Assembly: GCA_965199095.1 (NCBI GenBank) | Contig: CBDAQM010000009.1 | Span: 69,687 to 133,686 of the forward strand | DNA: 64,000 bases | Direction: 5' to 3' | Source of the DNA: LMUY01 sp965199095 | GTDB lineage: Bacteria > Pseudomonadota > Alphaproteobacteria > Acetobacterales > Acetobacteraceae | Shown here: positions 42,120 to 51,096 of the stretch, in pieces | How the letters are laid out: each line of letters opens with the position of its first letter | How positions within the stretch are numbered: the first letter of the stretch is position 1 | Notes under the pieces: model-generated | The model's database searches: none | The model's input: only the letters and a program-made list of their open reading frames with translations | What the model was told of the DNA's origin: nothing | Position numbers and translations under genes: made by a program

Positions 42120-43321
42120 TAGGCGGCGTTCAGCCAATCGAGCAGGTTGCGCTCCTGCACCGGGAAAGAATGCTCCTCCCGCCGGCCGGGCGGGGTCATC
42201 GGCGCCTTGAAGAAGATGCCGAGCTGCTCTTGGATGCCGCCCTTACCACGCTGCTTCGCCAAATCCAGCACCCGGGCGATCTCGATCACCAACGGCGCGG
42301 CCAGAATGCTGTCGCGGCAAAGAAAGTTCACCTTCATCTGCATCTTTTGGCCCATGAACCCGACCAGGTCGATGTTGTCCCATGCCTCTTTATTGTCGCC
42401 GCGCGGCTTGTAGTATTGGATGTTCACCAGATGGTCTTCCACCGGGTAGCCCAGGATGTCCTCCAGCACGGAACCCTTGGTATTCAACTTCGACCGCAGG
42501 CTATCCGGGTTGTCCAGCGCCAAACCGTCCCGGTTGCCGAGGATGTTGGTGGAAAACCATCCCTCGACATATAGCGAGCGGGAGCGGAAGGCCGGCGCCA
42601 GCACCGTCTTGATGAAGGTCTGGCCGGTCTTGCCATCTTTGCCCGCGACGGGCACCTGACGCTCGTCCGCCAGCCGCGTCAGCGCGGGGATGTCGGCGGC
42701 CAGGCTTGGGGTGAAGTTGCCGTAGGGAACACCCTCAACGATCGCGGCATAGGCATACAGCATCGCCGGGCTGATCGCCGGGTCGTTGCTGTCCAAGCCA
42801 CGCTCGAACGCCGCCGTGGATTGCAGCACTTCCAGCTTCAGGTCTGGCCAACGCTCCACCGAAGCGAGGTTGACCATGACGACGTTGCGCAGCCCGGACG
42901 ACTCGCGATAGCCGCGGATGTCGGACCGGATCTGCTCCACCGCGTCCCGGTGGCCGCCACTCATCTTATTGGCGCCGTCGACGTTCTTGCAGAAATCACG
43001 GCTGCCAACCGCCGGCCAAGGCTTCATGGTGGACAGCGCGTCCTCCACCGTCTCGGTCTGCTCGCGGTCCAGTACACGGTGTTCGCGCACGGCACTGGCG
43101 AGGTCGTCACCACGCAAATCCCACCCGGCGAACTGGATGTTCCGGTAGGGCGTCAGCCCCTGCGTGCCGACGCTGGCCAGTGGTAGTCCCGCAAGATCAT
43201 TGGACCCCGCCCGAAGCATTTCGATGCCGGCGACAGCGGTGCTGGCGACCGCGCCGCCGAGGCCGACGACGAGCACGCCCAACCGCCGCGCACTCGCCGC
43301 GTCAAGGCCGGAATCTGGCAT
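42119..43321 (-). CDS. inositol-3-phosphate synthase
   Basis: Converts glucose-6-phosphate to 1D-myo-inositol 3-phosphate with internal NAD redox. The 400-residue protein has the Rossmann region GVLVVGLGGAVASTAVAGIE, then YGNFTPS, PVAGKDGKTGQTFIKT, STNILGNRDGLALD and the highly conserved DNIDLVGFMGQKMQMKVNFL followed by CRDSILAAPLVIE. These are hallmark MIPS/Ino1 segments, including the lysines of the active site. It opens the minus-strand cluster, and the 218-base region upstream (43322-43539) should hold the promoter; it includes an AT-rich patch around 43485-43500. Confidence 0.94.
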   Translation of the reverse strand: MPDSGLDAASARRLGVLVVGLGGAVASTAVAGIEMLRAGSNDLAGLPLASVGTQGLTPYRNIQFAGWDLRGDDLASAVREHRVLDREQTETVEDALSTMKPWPAVGSRDFCKNVDGANKMSGGHRDAVEQIRSDIRGYRESSGLRNVVMVNLASVERWPDLKLEVLQSTAAFERGLDSNDPAISPAMLYAYAAIVEGVPYGNFTPSLAADIPALTRLADERQVPVAGKDGKTGQTFIKTVLAPAFRSRSLYVEGWFSTNILGNRDGLALDNPDSLRSKLNTKGSVLEDILGYPVEDHLVNIQYYKPRGDNKEAWDNIDLVGFMGQKMQMKVNFLCRDSILAAPLVIEIARVLDLAKQRGKGGIQEQLGIFFKAPMTPPGRREEHSFPVQERNLLDWLNAA

Positions 43322-43539
43322 GTGGACTTCTCTTCTTTGTTCATCGGCGGACGAGGAGTTCGCCGCCGCAAGGGTTCGTGCGGGACATGGGACTTAGCTG
43401 AAGGGTGTTAAGCCGCGAAACGACGGCGGGATTACGGCATTCAAACAGCCTCGCCGTCACAGACGCGTGATCGTTGGCGACCATTGTTACAATTTATCGG
43501 TTGCCTGACGTCGGGGCAAGGGCAGGCCAAGTAGCTCTG

Positions 43540-45159
43540 TCAGGCCGAAAACCGCACCCCGGCCCGCGCCAATCCGCCGGCAAGGCCGATGGGAGTACCG
43601 TCCGCGCGCCAGCAGGCCGCCCCCGTCATCATGCCATCCTCGGCAAAGGCGATGGCGTTCATGCCGCCCGCAATCCGATGGACGCGCTGCACGTCATGCC
43701 CCCGGGCCGACAGATCGGCTGCCAGGCTGGCGGGGATCGCCGGCTCGATCTCCAAAGCGCCGCCCTGCGTCCAAACGCGCGGCGCTTCCACCGCCTGTTG
43801 CGGCGGCATGCCATGGTCCAGCAGGTTGACCAGCGCCTGCATGGCCGACCCGAAGATGCGCAGCCCGCCCGGTAGCCCGAGGGCGAACGCCACCCGCCCA
43901 TCACGCAGGACCATCGTCGGCGCCATCGAGGTGAACACCCGCTTGCCGGGTTGCACCGACAGCGCGCGGCCGGGCGTCGGGTCGAAATTGGACATGTAGT
44001 TGTTGGCGATCATACCCGTGCCCGGCACCGCGAAGCGGGCGCCCCACAGCCCGTTGATCGTCTGCGTCGCAGCCACCACCATGCCGCCCGCATCCGCCAC
44101 CGTGACATGGGTGGTGTTGGCGCTCTCCCCCGCCGGCACGCCCGGTCCCCACGCCTGCGCCCGGTGCAAATCGATCGCCGCCCGGCGCTCCGCCGCATAG
44201 GCCTTCGAGGTGAGGTGCTGCACCGGCACGTCCACGAAGGCCGGGTCGGCGGTGGCCACGGCACGGTCGGCAAACGCGATCTTTAGCACCTCCGCCAGCA
44301 AATGCGTCGCGTCCGGCGAGCCGAACCCCATCGCAGCGAGGTCATACCCCTCCAGGATGTTCAGCATCTGCGTGATGTGGACCCCGGCGGAGGATGGCGG
44401 CGGCGCCCCGGCAACCTGCCAGCCGCGATAGGCGCCATGGATCGGCTCCCGCTCGATCACGCGGACGCCATCGAGGTCCGCCTGGGTGATCAGCCCGCCT
44501 GCCTCGCGCATGTGCCGGGTCAGCGCAGCCCCGAGCGGGCCGTCATACAGCGCCGTGGCCCCCTCTGCCGCGATCAACCGAAGGGTCGCGGCATAATCCG
44601 GCCGCCGCAGCCGCGCACCGGTCGCCAGCGGCGCGCCGCCGGGCAGCAGCAGCGGCGCCAAACCCGGATCGTGCTGCAAATCCAGCGCGCCGTCCTGGAT
44701 GCAGTCGGTCAGATAGGTCGTGGCGTCGAAACCCCGTTCCGCCAGCCGCACGGCGGGCGCCACCACGTCCGCCAGCGGCATCGTGCCATACCGCTCCAGC
44801 GCCGTGCACCAGGCGAGCAGCGCACTCGGCACCGCCACCGCCCGCGGCCCGACCAGGCTGGCGTGCCGATCCTCCGCGAACATGTCCGGCGTGGCGGCGG
44901 CGGGCGCCGTGCTCATGCCGTCCAGGATGGTGTGGCGGCCATTCGGCAGGCGGATATGCGCCAGCCCGCCACCCAGCACGCCCACCATCATCGGCTCCAC
45001 CACCGTGAGCGCGAACAGGCAGGCGACGGCCGCATCCACCGCGTTGCCGCCTTGGGCCAGCACCTCCATCCCCGCGGCGGAGCCGAGCGGGTGGTTGGTC
45101 ACCACCATGCCGCGGGACCCGGTGGCGGGCTGCTTCTCGCAGACGAACGGAGCGTGCAT
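43540..45159 (-). CDS. ggt: gamma-glutamyltransferase
   Basis: N-terminal-nucleophile hydrolase that cleaves gamma-glutamyl bonds, for example of glutathione. Taken from ATG 45159 the proenzyme is 539 residues. The autocleavage site is SANTTHVTVAD with Thr349 as the new N-terminus of the small subunit. Other landmarks: MVVTNHPLGSAAGMEVLAQG with GGNAVDAAVA, PPPSSAGVHI, and LGLPGGLRIFG of the oxyanion-hole Gly-Gly loop. No signal peptide is apparent, so it may be cytoplasmic. The upstream extension of the frame to 45612 is antisense to the deacetylase and was rejected. Confidence 0.92.
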   Translation of the reverse strand: MHAPFVCEKQPATGSRGMVVTNHPLGSAAGMEVLAQGGNAVDAAVACLFALTVVEPMMVGVLGGGLAHIRLPNGRHTILDGMSTAPAAATPDMFAEDRHASLVGPRAVAVPSALLAWCTALERYGTMPLADVVAPAVRLAERGFDATTYLTDCIQDGALDLQHDPGLAPLLLPGGAPLATGARLRRPDYAATLRLIAAEGATALYDGPLGAALTRHMREAGGLITQADLDGVRVIEREPIHGAYRGWQVAGAPPPSSAGVHITQMLNILEGYDLAAMGFGSPDATHLLAEVLKIAFADRAVATADPAFVDVPVQHLTSKAYAAERRAAIDLHRAQAWGPGVPAGESANTTHVTVADAGGMVVAATQTINGLWGARFAVPGTGMIANNYMSNFDPTPGRALSVQPGKRVFTSMAPTMVLRDGRVAFALGLPGGLRIFGSAMQALVNLLDHGMPPQQAVEAPRVWTQGGALEIEPAIPASLAADLSARGHDVQRVHRIAGGMNAIAFAEDGMMTGAACWRADGTPIGLAGGLARAGVRFSA

Positions 45160-45240
45160 GGCAGTCAGGATAGGCCGCTTCCGATCCGGCGGGAACCACC
45201 CTAACCTGCGGCCGCGTGGGCGGGACAGGAGACCGGCAGA

Positions 45241-46143
45241 GTGACCAAGCACCCCGATGGCGAACCCTGGGAGTGGCCGGAGCCGACCTGGCGCCGCATC
45301 ACCGGCCGTGCCCGCGGCGGCCGCAGCCTGCACCCCGCCACGTGGCCCGGCGGCGCGCGCTGCGCCGTGGCGCTGTCCTTCGATGCCGACCACGACACCA
45401 TCCCGCTGCGCGACGGCGATGAAAGCCCGATGCGCATCAGCCAGGGCCAGTACGGGCATCGCCGGGGCATGCCGCGCATCCGCGCGATGCTGGCGCGGCA
45501 CGGCGTCCCCGCCTCCTTCTTCTACCCGGCGGTGTCGGCGCTGCTCTACCCGGACGAGGTGCGCGCCGTGGCCGCCGAAGGGCACGAGATCGGCATCCAC
45601 TCCTGGATCCACGAGGCCAACACCGCCCTGCCCCAGGGCGTCGAGCGCGACCTGACCTTCCGCGCCGCCGACGTGCTGGAGACGCTGGCCGGGCGCCGCC
45701 CGGTCGGGATACGCACGGCGTCCTGGGATTTCAGCGTGAACACCATGGGCATCATCCGCGACCTGGGGCTGCTATACGACAGCAGCCTGATGGCGGACGA
45801 CGACGCCTACGAGCTGGAGGATGACGGCGTGCCGACCGGCGTGGTGGAACTGCCGCCGGAATGGATCCGCGACGACGCGGTGTATTGGAACTTCCAGCGC
45901 TTCTCCGCCCTGCGCCCGTACACGCCGCCCTCCGCCGTTGCCGAAATCTTCATTGCGGAGCTGGAGAGTGCGTGGGACGAGGGCGGATTGTTCCTGCTGA
46001 CCATGCACCCGCACATCACCGGCCATCGCAGCCGCATCACCGTCGCGGAGCAGGTCATCCAGCGCGCGAAGGACAAGGGCAATTGCTGGTTCGCCACCCA
46101 TGAACAGGTCGCCCGGTGGTGCAAGGACCAGGCCGGCGTTTAA
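45241..46143 (+). CDS. polysaccharide deacetylase-family protein
   Basis: NodB-fold carbohydrate-esterase-4 type protein of 300 residues starting at GTG 45241. Motif 1 is ALSFDADHDT (the Asp-Asp pair split as DAD), motif 2 is GHEIGIHSWIHEAN (H-S-x-x-H), motif 3 resembles RTASWDFS, and late motif LLTMHPHITGHRSR carries the C-terminal His. The WDFS/HPHITGH pattern matches the PuuE/allantoinase-like branch rather than secreted chitin deacetylases. No signal peptide. It is divergent from the gamma-glutamyltransferase gene, with only 81 bases between the starts. Confidence 0.86.
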   Translation: MTKHPDGEPWEWPEPTWRRITGRARGGRSLHPATWPGGARCAVALSFDADHDTIPLRDGDESPMRISQGQYGHRRGMPRIRAMLARHGVPASFFYPAVSALLYPDEVRAVAAEGHEIGIHSWIHEANTALPQGVERDLTFRAADVLETLAGRRPVGIRTASWDFSVNTMGIIRDLGLLYDSSLMADDDAYELEDDGVPTGVVELPPEWIRDDAVYWNFQRFSALRPYTPPSAVAEIFIAELESAWDEGGLFLLTMHPHITGHRSRITVAEQVIQRAKDKGNCWFATHEQVARWCKDQAGV

Positions 46144-46173
46144 GGTGCGATCGTTCCCGCCGTCGTCCAAAAG

Positions 46174-46266
46174 CCCTCGCCCTCTGGGAGAGGGTTGGGT
46201 GAGGGCCAGATGCACGGTCCTCCGCGTCGGACCCTCACCCCGACCCTCACCCAAAGGGAGAGGGAG
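46174..46266. repeat. palindromic intergenic repeat, copy C
   Basis: Arms CCCTCGCCCTCTGGGAGAGG (from 46174) and ACCCTCACCCAAAGGGAGAG (to 46266) match copies A and B. The right end GGGAGAGGGAGGAGA continues directly into the Shine-Dalgarno of the flippase gene at 46276. Confidence 0.85.
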
Positions 46267-46270
46267 GAGA
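46265..46270 (+). promoter_or_regulatory. ribosome binding site formed at repeat edge
   Basis: AGGAGA five bases before GTG 46276 decides the flippase start. It lies at the junction of palindromic repeat copy C, so the repeat arm can pair with and mask it. Confidence 0.65.
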
Positions 46271-46275
46271 CGGCA

Positions 46276-47694
46276 GTGAAAGCCGCGCTGGGCGCCTTCG
46301 GGCTGGGCGTGTTCGCGCGGGCGTCGACGCAGGTCACGGCCCTCATCGTCTCCATCGTGGCGGCGCGGGCGCTGGGACCGGACCAGTTCGGCACCTACGC
46401 CATCGCCAGCGTGTTCGTGGTCATCGCGCAGGCGGTGCTGTGGGGCGGCGTGTATGATTTCGTGGTCAAGGGCCGCGGCGCCGACGCGGATATCGACACG
46501 CCGTTTTGGATCAACCTCATGGTCGGCCTCGCCGGCTGCGGCTTGATCGTGGTCATGGCCCCGCTGCTGAGCGCGGCGACCCATCTCGGTGAAGTGCTCG
46601 GCCTCATGCTGCTGCTGGCGCCGTCCATGATGGTGGCGTCCTTCGTGAGCTGGTCGGAGGCGGTGCTGCTGCGACGCTCCCAACTGAGCGTCTACTACCT
46701 GCTCACCATCGGGTCGGAGACGATGGCCTGCGTCGTGGGCGTGCTGTGCTTCCGCGGCGGGCTCGGCGTGTGGTCCTTCGTCGTCTACCGCTACGTGCAA
46801 CTCAGCTTCGGCGCCCTGCTCAACACCACGATGACCCGGCGGCTCCCCAGGCTGCACTACGACCGGGCGGTCGCGCGCGAGGTCCTGGCGTTCGCCCACC
46901 GGATCAACGCCAGCCGCATCGTCAGCCTCGTCGCGGCCTACGCGCCGGATTTGCTGCTCGGCTTCTTTGCCGGCCCGGCGCAGACCGCCTCCTACCGCTT
47001 CGCCAACCGCATCGTGATCGGCGTCAGCGACATGTTCTTCGGTCCCGTGGTCAAGCAGGCCTGGGTGTCGATGGCCGCACACGGCGAGGACACGGCGGCG
47101 CGCGCCCGCATCTGGCTGGGGCTGCTGCAGATCCTGTCGCTCATCGTCTGGCCGGCGTTGTGTGGCATCGCGACGCTCAGCCACGGGCTGATCGACCTGC
47201 TGGCCGGGCCGGCCTGGGCCGCCGCAGCGCCCGTCATCGTGCTGATCGCGGTCGCCCGCACCCTGCTGGTGTTCGAGCAGTTTTTCGAACCCCTGCTCGG
47301 CATCCGCAACCGGGCGACCCAGGTGTTCCAAATCCGCGCCGTGCTGGCGGTGCTGTCGGTCGCCGCCTTCCTCGTCTTCGCGCGGTTCGGCGCGGTGGGC
47401 GGCGGCATCTCGCAAATCCTGATCGGGCTGGTGAGCGCCGTCGTCTCCATCCGGATATGCCTGCACGAGACACATCTCTCGCTACGGCGGCTCGTGCCGA
47501 TCATGGCGCCGCCGGCACTCGGGGCCGCGCTGGCCGTCATCGCGTCGCTGTCGGCAAGCGCCACGGTCGAGGGGCATCCGCCCGGCGTGCGCGTGGCGGC
47601 GGCCATCGGCGCAGCCATCCTGCTCTGGGCCGCCGGCCTCGCCACGGTCGCACGGACCACGACGCTGCTCAGCCCGCTGCGGGCGATGTCATAG
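46276..47694 (+). CDS. oligosaccharide flippase (Wzx/MOP family)
   Basis: Multi-pass inner-membrane protein of 472 residues with about 12-14 hydrophobic segments, starting GVFARASTQVTALIVSIVAA then RALGPDQFGTYAIASVFVV, the typical N-terminus of polysaccharide flippases. It would translocate a lipid-linked repeat unit to the periplasm. The GTG at 46276 is chosen by its AGGAGA site; the frame is open to 46195 only through the palindromic repeat. Its 3' end overlaps the convergent GT4 gene by 26 bases. Confidence 0.9.
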   Translation: MKAALGAFGLGVFARASTQVTALIVSIVAARALGPDQFGTYAIASVFVVIAQAVLWGGVYDFVVKGRGADADIDTPFWINLMVGLAGCGLIVVMAPLLSAATHLGEVLGLMLLLAPSMMVASFVSWSEAVLLRRSQLSVYYLLTIGSETMACVVGVLCFRGGLGVWSFVVYRYVQLSFGALLNTTMTRRLPRLHYDRAVAREVLAFAHRINASRIVSLVAAYAPDLLLGFFAGPAQTASYRFANRIVIGVSDMFFGPVVKQAWVSMAAHGEDTAARARIWLGLLQILSLIVWPALCGIATLSHGLIDLLAGPAWAAAAPVIVLIAVARTLLVFEQFFEPLLGIRNRATQVFQIRAVLAVLSVAAFLVFARFGAVGGGISQILIGLVSAVVSIRICLHETHLSLRRLVPIMAPPALGAALAVIASLSASATVEGHPPGVRVAAAIGAAILLWAAGLATVARTTTLLSPLRAMS

Positions 47695-48778
47695 CCGTCT
47701 GAATGATGGCGATCAGGCGCCGCGCCGCTTCCCCCCAGGTGAACTGCCGCACCCGGATACGGCCTTGCCGCCGCAGCTCCGCCGCCAGGGCCGGGGTGTC
47801 CAGCACGCGGCAAACCATGTCGGCGATGTCGGCCGGGTCGTGCGGGTCGAAATAGGCCGCGGCGTCCTCGCAGATCTCCGGCAGGGAACCAGCCCTGGCG
47901 ACGGCCACGGGACAGAAGCAGGCCATGGCCTCGACCGCGGGCAGGCCGAACCCCTCGTAGCGGGAGGGGAACACGAAGCAGGCGGCGGCTTCGTACAGCG
48001 CCCGCAACTCGCCGTCATTCACCCGGCCGAGATACGTCGCCGGTTGCGGCAGGGCCGACCGCCCACGGGCAAACACCTTCGGGTCCAGCCCGCCCGTGAT
48101 CGCCAACTGCATGCCACGCCCAGCCAGTGCGTCAGCAAGCCGCGCCAAGGCAGCGAGGTTCTTGTGCGGCGCCAGGCTGCCGACGGCGAGCACGTAGCGC
48201 CCGGCGCTGAGCCCGTGCGCCGCCAGGATGCCGGGGTCCGCCGGGTGGCGCAGAATGTGCTCCGCCCCTTCCGGCAGGATGTCCACCTCAGCGGGGTCGA
48301 TGCGAAGCCGTCGCGCCAAGTCGGCCCGGGCGAACGCCGACACCGTCACGATCTTGGCGCGGCCGGCCAGCCGGCGGTGAAGCACGCGGTACCACAGGCG
48401 GAACGCCGGACTGTAGGATGCGGGGGTGGAAAACACGCCCGCATCATGGATCACCACCACCTGGCGGCGGTGCCGCAAGGGCCCCGTGTTGCCGAGGTTC
48501 ACCAACAGGCCGTCCCGCGCGCGCCGGGCAAGGTCGAACTGCTCCCAGCCATGGCCTTGCCGCCGGCCCACCGCCTCCCCCCGGAAGCCGGCAATGTCGA
48601 TGGGCGACGCGGTCGGCGGCGTCAGCAACACCGCATTCAGCGCGGGCCATTGGGGTTGCGCGGCGAGCGCCCGGGTGATCTCGGTCGCGAAGCGCTGCAC
48701 GCCGGTCAGCGATTGCGCAGCGAACCGGCCGTTGAAGTAGAGCGGCTCAGGCGGCATGCCGGGGGGCACCCAAGGCAT
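47669..48778 (-). CDS. glycosyltransferase family 4
   Basis: GT-B protein of 369 residues. Key features are NGRFAAQSLTGVQRFATEIT (the N-terminal acceptor loop common in mannosyl- or rhamnosyltransferases), VVVIHDAGVFSTPASYSP, YVLAVGSLAPHKNLAAL and FVFPSRYEGFGLPAVEAMAC with the E-x7-E donor motif. The start overlaps the end of the upstream GT4 gene by 32 bases, so both are probably translated from one message. Confidence 0.88.
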   Translation of the reverse strand: MPWVPPGMPPEPLYFNGRFAAQSLTGVQRFATEITRALAAQPQWPALNAVLLTPPTASPIDIAGFRGEAVGRRQGHGWEQFDLARRARDGLLVNLGNTGPLRHRRQVVVIHDAGVFSTPASYSPAFRLWYRVLHRRLAGRAKIVTVSAFARADLARRLRIDPAEVDILPEGAEHILRHPADPGILAAHGLSAGRYVLAVGSLAPHKNLAALARLADALAGRGMQLAITGGLDPKVFARGRSALPQPATYLGRVNDGELRALYEAAACFVFPSRYEGFGLPAVEAMACFCPVAVARAGSLPEICEDAAAYFDPHDPADIADMVCRVLDTPALAAELRRQGRIRVRQFTWGEAARRLIAIIQTAMTSPAAG

Positions 48779-49877
48779 CCTGGATGACGGCCATCATGCG
48801 GGTCCGGAACATCGCGCGGCTGAAGCGCTCGGCATTGCGGCGGCAGCTTTCGGCCGACAGCCCCGCCTCGCCGGCCTCGAACGCCTGCACCGCGGCGACG
48901 ATCGAGTCGGCGGTCTGCTCGGCAAACAGGCAGCCCACCGGCACGTCCCGGTCGTCGATGATATCCAGCGCGCCGCCCCGGCCGAACGCGATCACCGGGG
49001 TGCCGCAGGCTTGGGCCTCCACAAGGGTGATGCCAAAATCCTCCTCCGCCGCGAAGACGAAGGCGCGCGCCTGCTGCATCAGCCGGACCAGTTCCTCCTG
49101 CCCCACCGTCCCCAGGAAGGAGATGTTGGGAGCGCCTTTGGCGGCGGCCCGCACACGCTCCTTCTCGGACCCGTCGCCGACCACGATCAATTGCCGGTCC
49201 GGCAGCTTGGTGAACGCCTCTACCACCAGGTCGACGCGCTTGTACGGCGCCAGACGGGAGGCAACCAGGTAGGTCTTGCCGTGATCCCGGCCCAGGCTGA
49301 ACCGGTCGATATCGACCGGCGGCGGGATGACGACGGCGTCGCGGCGATACACTTTGTGGATGCGCCGGGCGACATAGTGCGAGTTCGCCACGAAGACGTC
49401 GACGCCGTTGGCGGTGCGGACGTCCCATTGCCGCAGCTTATGCAGCACCCAGCGCACGTAGAGCGTCTTCAACCCGCGATCCATGCGGGTCTGCCGCAGG
49501 TACTGCCCCTGCATGTCCCAGGCATAGCGCATCGGCGAGTGGACATAGCTGACGTGGACCTGGTCCGGGCCGCTGATCACGCCCTTCGCCACGGCATGGC
49601 TGCTCGACAGGATGAGGTCATAGCCGCTGAGGTCGAATTGCTCGACCGCCAGGGGCATCAACGGCAGGTATAGCCGGAAATGCCGCCGCGCCAGGGGCAT
49701 GTGTTGCAGGAAGGAGGTGCGGACCGTGCGGCCTTGCAGGAAGCCGCGCGACTCAGGCGGCAGGAAATCGACCAGGGTGAACAGATCGGCCTGGGGAAAG
49801 CACGCCAGGAGCTCGGCGAAGACCCGTTCCGACCCTGCGACGACGTCGAGCCACTCGTGGATTATGGCGACCTTCAC
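48747..49877 (-). CDS. glycosyltransferase family 4 (AceC-like)
   Basis: GT-B protein of 376 residues opening with KVAIIHEWLDVVAGSERVFA, followed by YVHSPMRYAWDMQGQYL, FVANSHYVARRIHKVY with PPPVDIDRFS, YLVASRLAPYKRVDLVVEAF and FAAEEDFGITLVEAQACGTP. These match the acetan/xanthan-type mannosyltransferases (AceC/GumH-like) well, which act on the lipid-linked intermediate. It lies just downstream of the priming sugar transferase on the same strand, with 51 bases between them, consistent with an early step in repeat-unit assembly. Confidence 0.88.
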   Translation of the reverse strand: MKVAIIHEWLDVVAGSERVFAELLACFPQADLFTLVDFLPPESRGFLQGRTVRTSFLQHMPLARRHFRLYLPLMPLAVEQFDLSGYDLILSSSHAVAKGVISGPDQVHVSYVHSPMRYAWDMQGQYLRQTRMDRGLKTLYVRWVLHKLRQWDVRTANGVDVFVANSHYVARRIHKVYRRDAVVIPPPVDIDRFSLGRDHGKTYLVASRLAPYKRVDLVVEAFTKLPDRQLIVVGDGSEKERVRAAAKGAPNISFLGTVGQEELVRLMQQARAFVFAAEEDFGITLVEAQACGTPVIAFGRGGALDIIDDRDVPVGCLFAEQTADSIVAAVQAFEAGEAGLSAESCRRNAERFSRAMFRTRMMAVIQDALGAPRHAA

Positions 49878-49928
49878 CGCAGCGGTCCTGGTCGGTCGAC
49901 GCTGATTCCGCGTGCGGCAGGATACGGG

Positions 49929-50600
49929 CTACACAGAGCCTTTGCGCAACAGCAGGACTTCAACAGTCTTCAGCAAGATGACGAAGTCCCGCCACAGCGA
50001 CCAGTTCCTGACGTAGTCGACGTCATAATCGATGCGCTCTCGATAGGATGTATCGCTGCGCCCGTTCACTTGCCACAGCCCGGTCAAGCCAGGCTTCACC
50101 CGCATGTAGTAGTTGAAATCACGGCCATACCGGGCGATTTCCGCCCGCACGATCGGCCGCGGACCCACCAGGCTCATTTCGCCGCGGATCACGTTGAGCA
50201 ATTGCGGTAGCTCGTCAAGGCTGGTGACGCGCAGGAAGCGGCCGATGCGCGTGACGCGCGGGTCGTTGCGCAATTTGTGGTTTGCCGCCCATTCCGCCGC
50301 CGCGGCCGGATTTTCCGCGAGCGTGCGCGTCAATACGGCGTCACCGTCCACGAGCATGGTCCTGAACTTCAGGCAGTTGAATTCGCGTCCGTACCGTCCC
50401 ACCCGGCGATGCCCGAAGATGAAGGCGCCGCCGTCCAGCGAAACCAGAATCGCCAGGATCAGCAGCAGCGGTGACACCAGGACGAGAATGACGAAGGCCG
50501 CCACGATGTCGAACACCGATTTCACCATCCGGCCCAGCATCAGCGAGGAACCCTGGTCTTCGGCCATTGCAGCAGCAAAATCAGCCATGGTTTGATACAT
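49929..50600 (-). CDS. undecaprenyl-phosphate sugar-1-phosphate transferase
   Basis: Bacterial sugar transferase (ExoY/WbaP C-domain type) that starts repeat-unit assembly on undecaprenyl phosphate. One N-terminal membrane segment (FDIVAAFVILVLVSPLLLIL), then FGHRRVGRYGREFNCLKFRT, DELPQLLNVIRGEMSLVGPR and the C-terminal VKPGLTGLWQVNGRSDTSY. It lacks the multi-span N-terminal domain of full WbaP/GumD proteins, so it is a minimal monotopic-type enzyme. Start uncertain among ATG 50588, 50600 and 50648; 50600 is a compromise. Confidence 0.9.
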   Translation of the reverse strand: MYQTMADFAAAMAEDQGSSLMLGRMVKSVFDIVAAFVILVLVSPLLLILAILVSLDGGAFIFGHRRVGRYGREFNCLKFRTMLVDGDAVLTRTLAENPAAAAEWAANHKLRNDPRVTRIGRFLRVTSLDELPQLLNVIRGEMSLVGPRPIVRAEIARYGRDFNYYMRVKPGLTGLWQVNGRSDTSYRERIDYDVDYVRNWSLWRDFVILLKTVEVLLLRKGSV

Positions 50601-50648
50601 CCCGCAAAACGATGGTTGGCCAAGCGGCCGGCGTATTTGACACACCAT

Positions 50649-51096
50649 CCGGCAGACCCGTTAGCATATCACTGCGTGCGCCATTACTTGTCCGTGACGA
50701 TGCCTACGCCGTATGGTGGCTCGAACTTAATAAAGAGATTGTTAACACGTTGCCAGACGAAAACCACGTTGCTGAAAACTTTTGTACAATCCTAACCGAT
50801 GCGACACAGCTTACAACCCATGGTTGCGGAAAGGCCCACCACCCTGGCTCGCTTTATGCTGCCATGCTGCGTTGCACTATATCATCACTCCCCACCGAAC
50901 GCTTCTTGTGCATAGCAGCATGATGTTTCTAGGGTCAACGCCATTGCGGTGCGCCCCTCGTTATTGCCCAACACCAGCCAACAAACCAGAGTGCTGGCGG
51001 CAGTTGTATGTAAACCCTAGTTCCTCGATCGCATCGAGCTTGGCATTGCGGAGTTATGCCGATCTTAACGGCCATTCCGGATAGGCCTGCCAGGAC
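50649..51096. other. AT-richer intergenic region
   Basis: This 448-bp stretch between the sugar transferase and the sensor gene is visibly lower in GC than its surroundings (for example around 50720-50800). Only short overlapping frames occur, with no recognisable product. It may carry the promoter of the priming sugar transferase operon, reading leftward. Confidence 0.5.

Noticed and set aside
33808..43321. Mycothiol biosynthesis cluster
   Set aside because: GT4, PIG-L and inositol-phosphate synthase are present, but no cysteine ligase (MshC) or acetyltransferase (MshD), and several unrelated enzymes are interleaved.
43540..45612. Gamma-glutamyltransferase starting at 45612 (690 codons)
   Set aside because: The first 150 residues are antisense to the polysaccharide deacetylase; the family N-terminus begins at ATG 45159.
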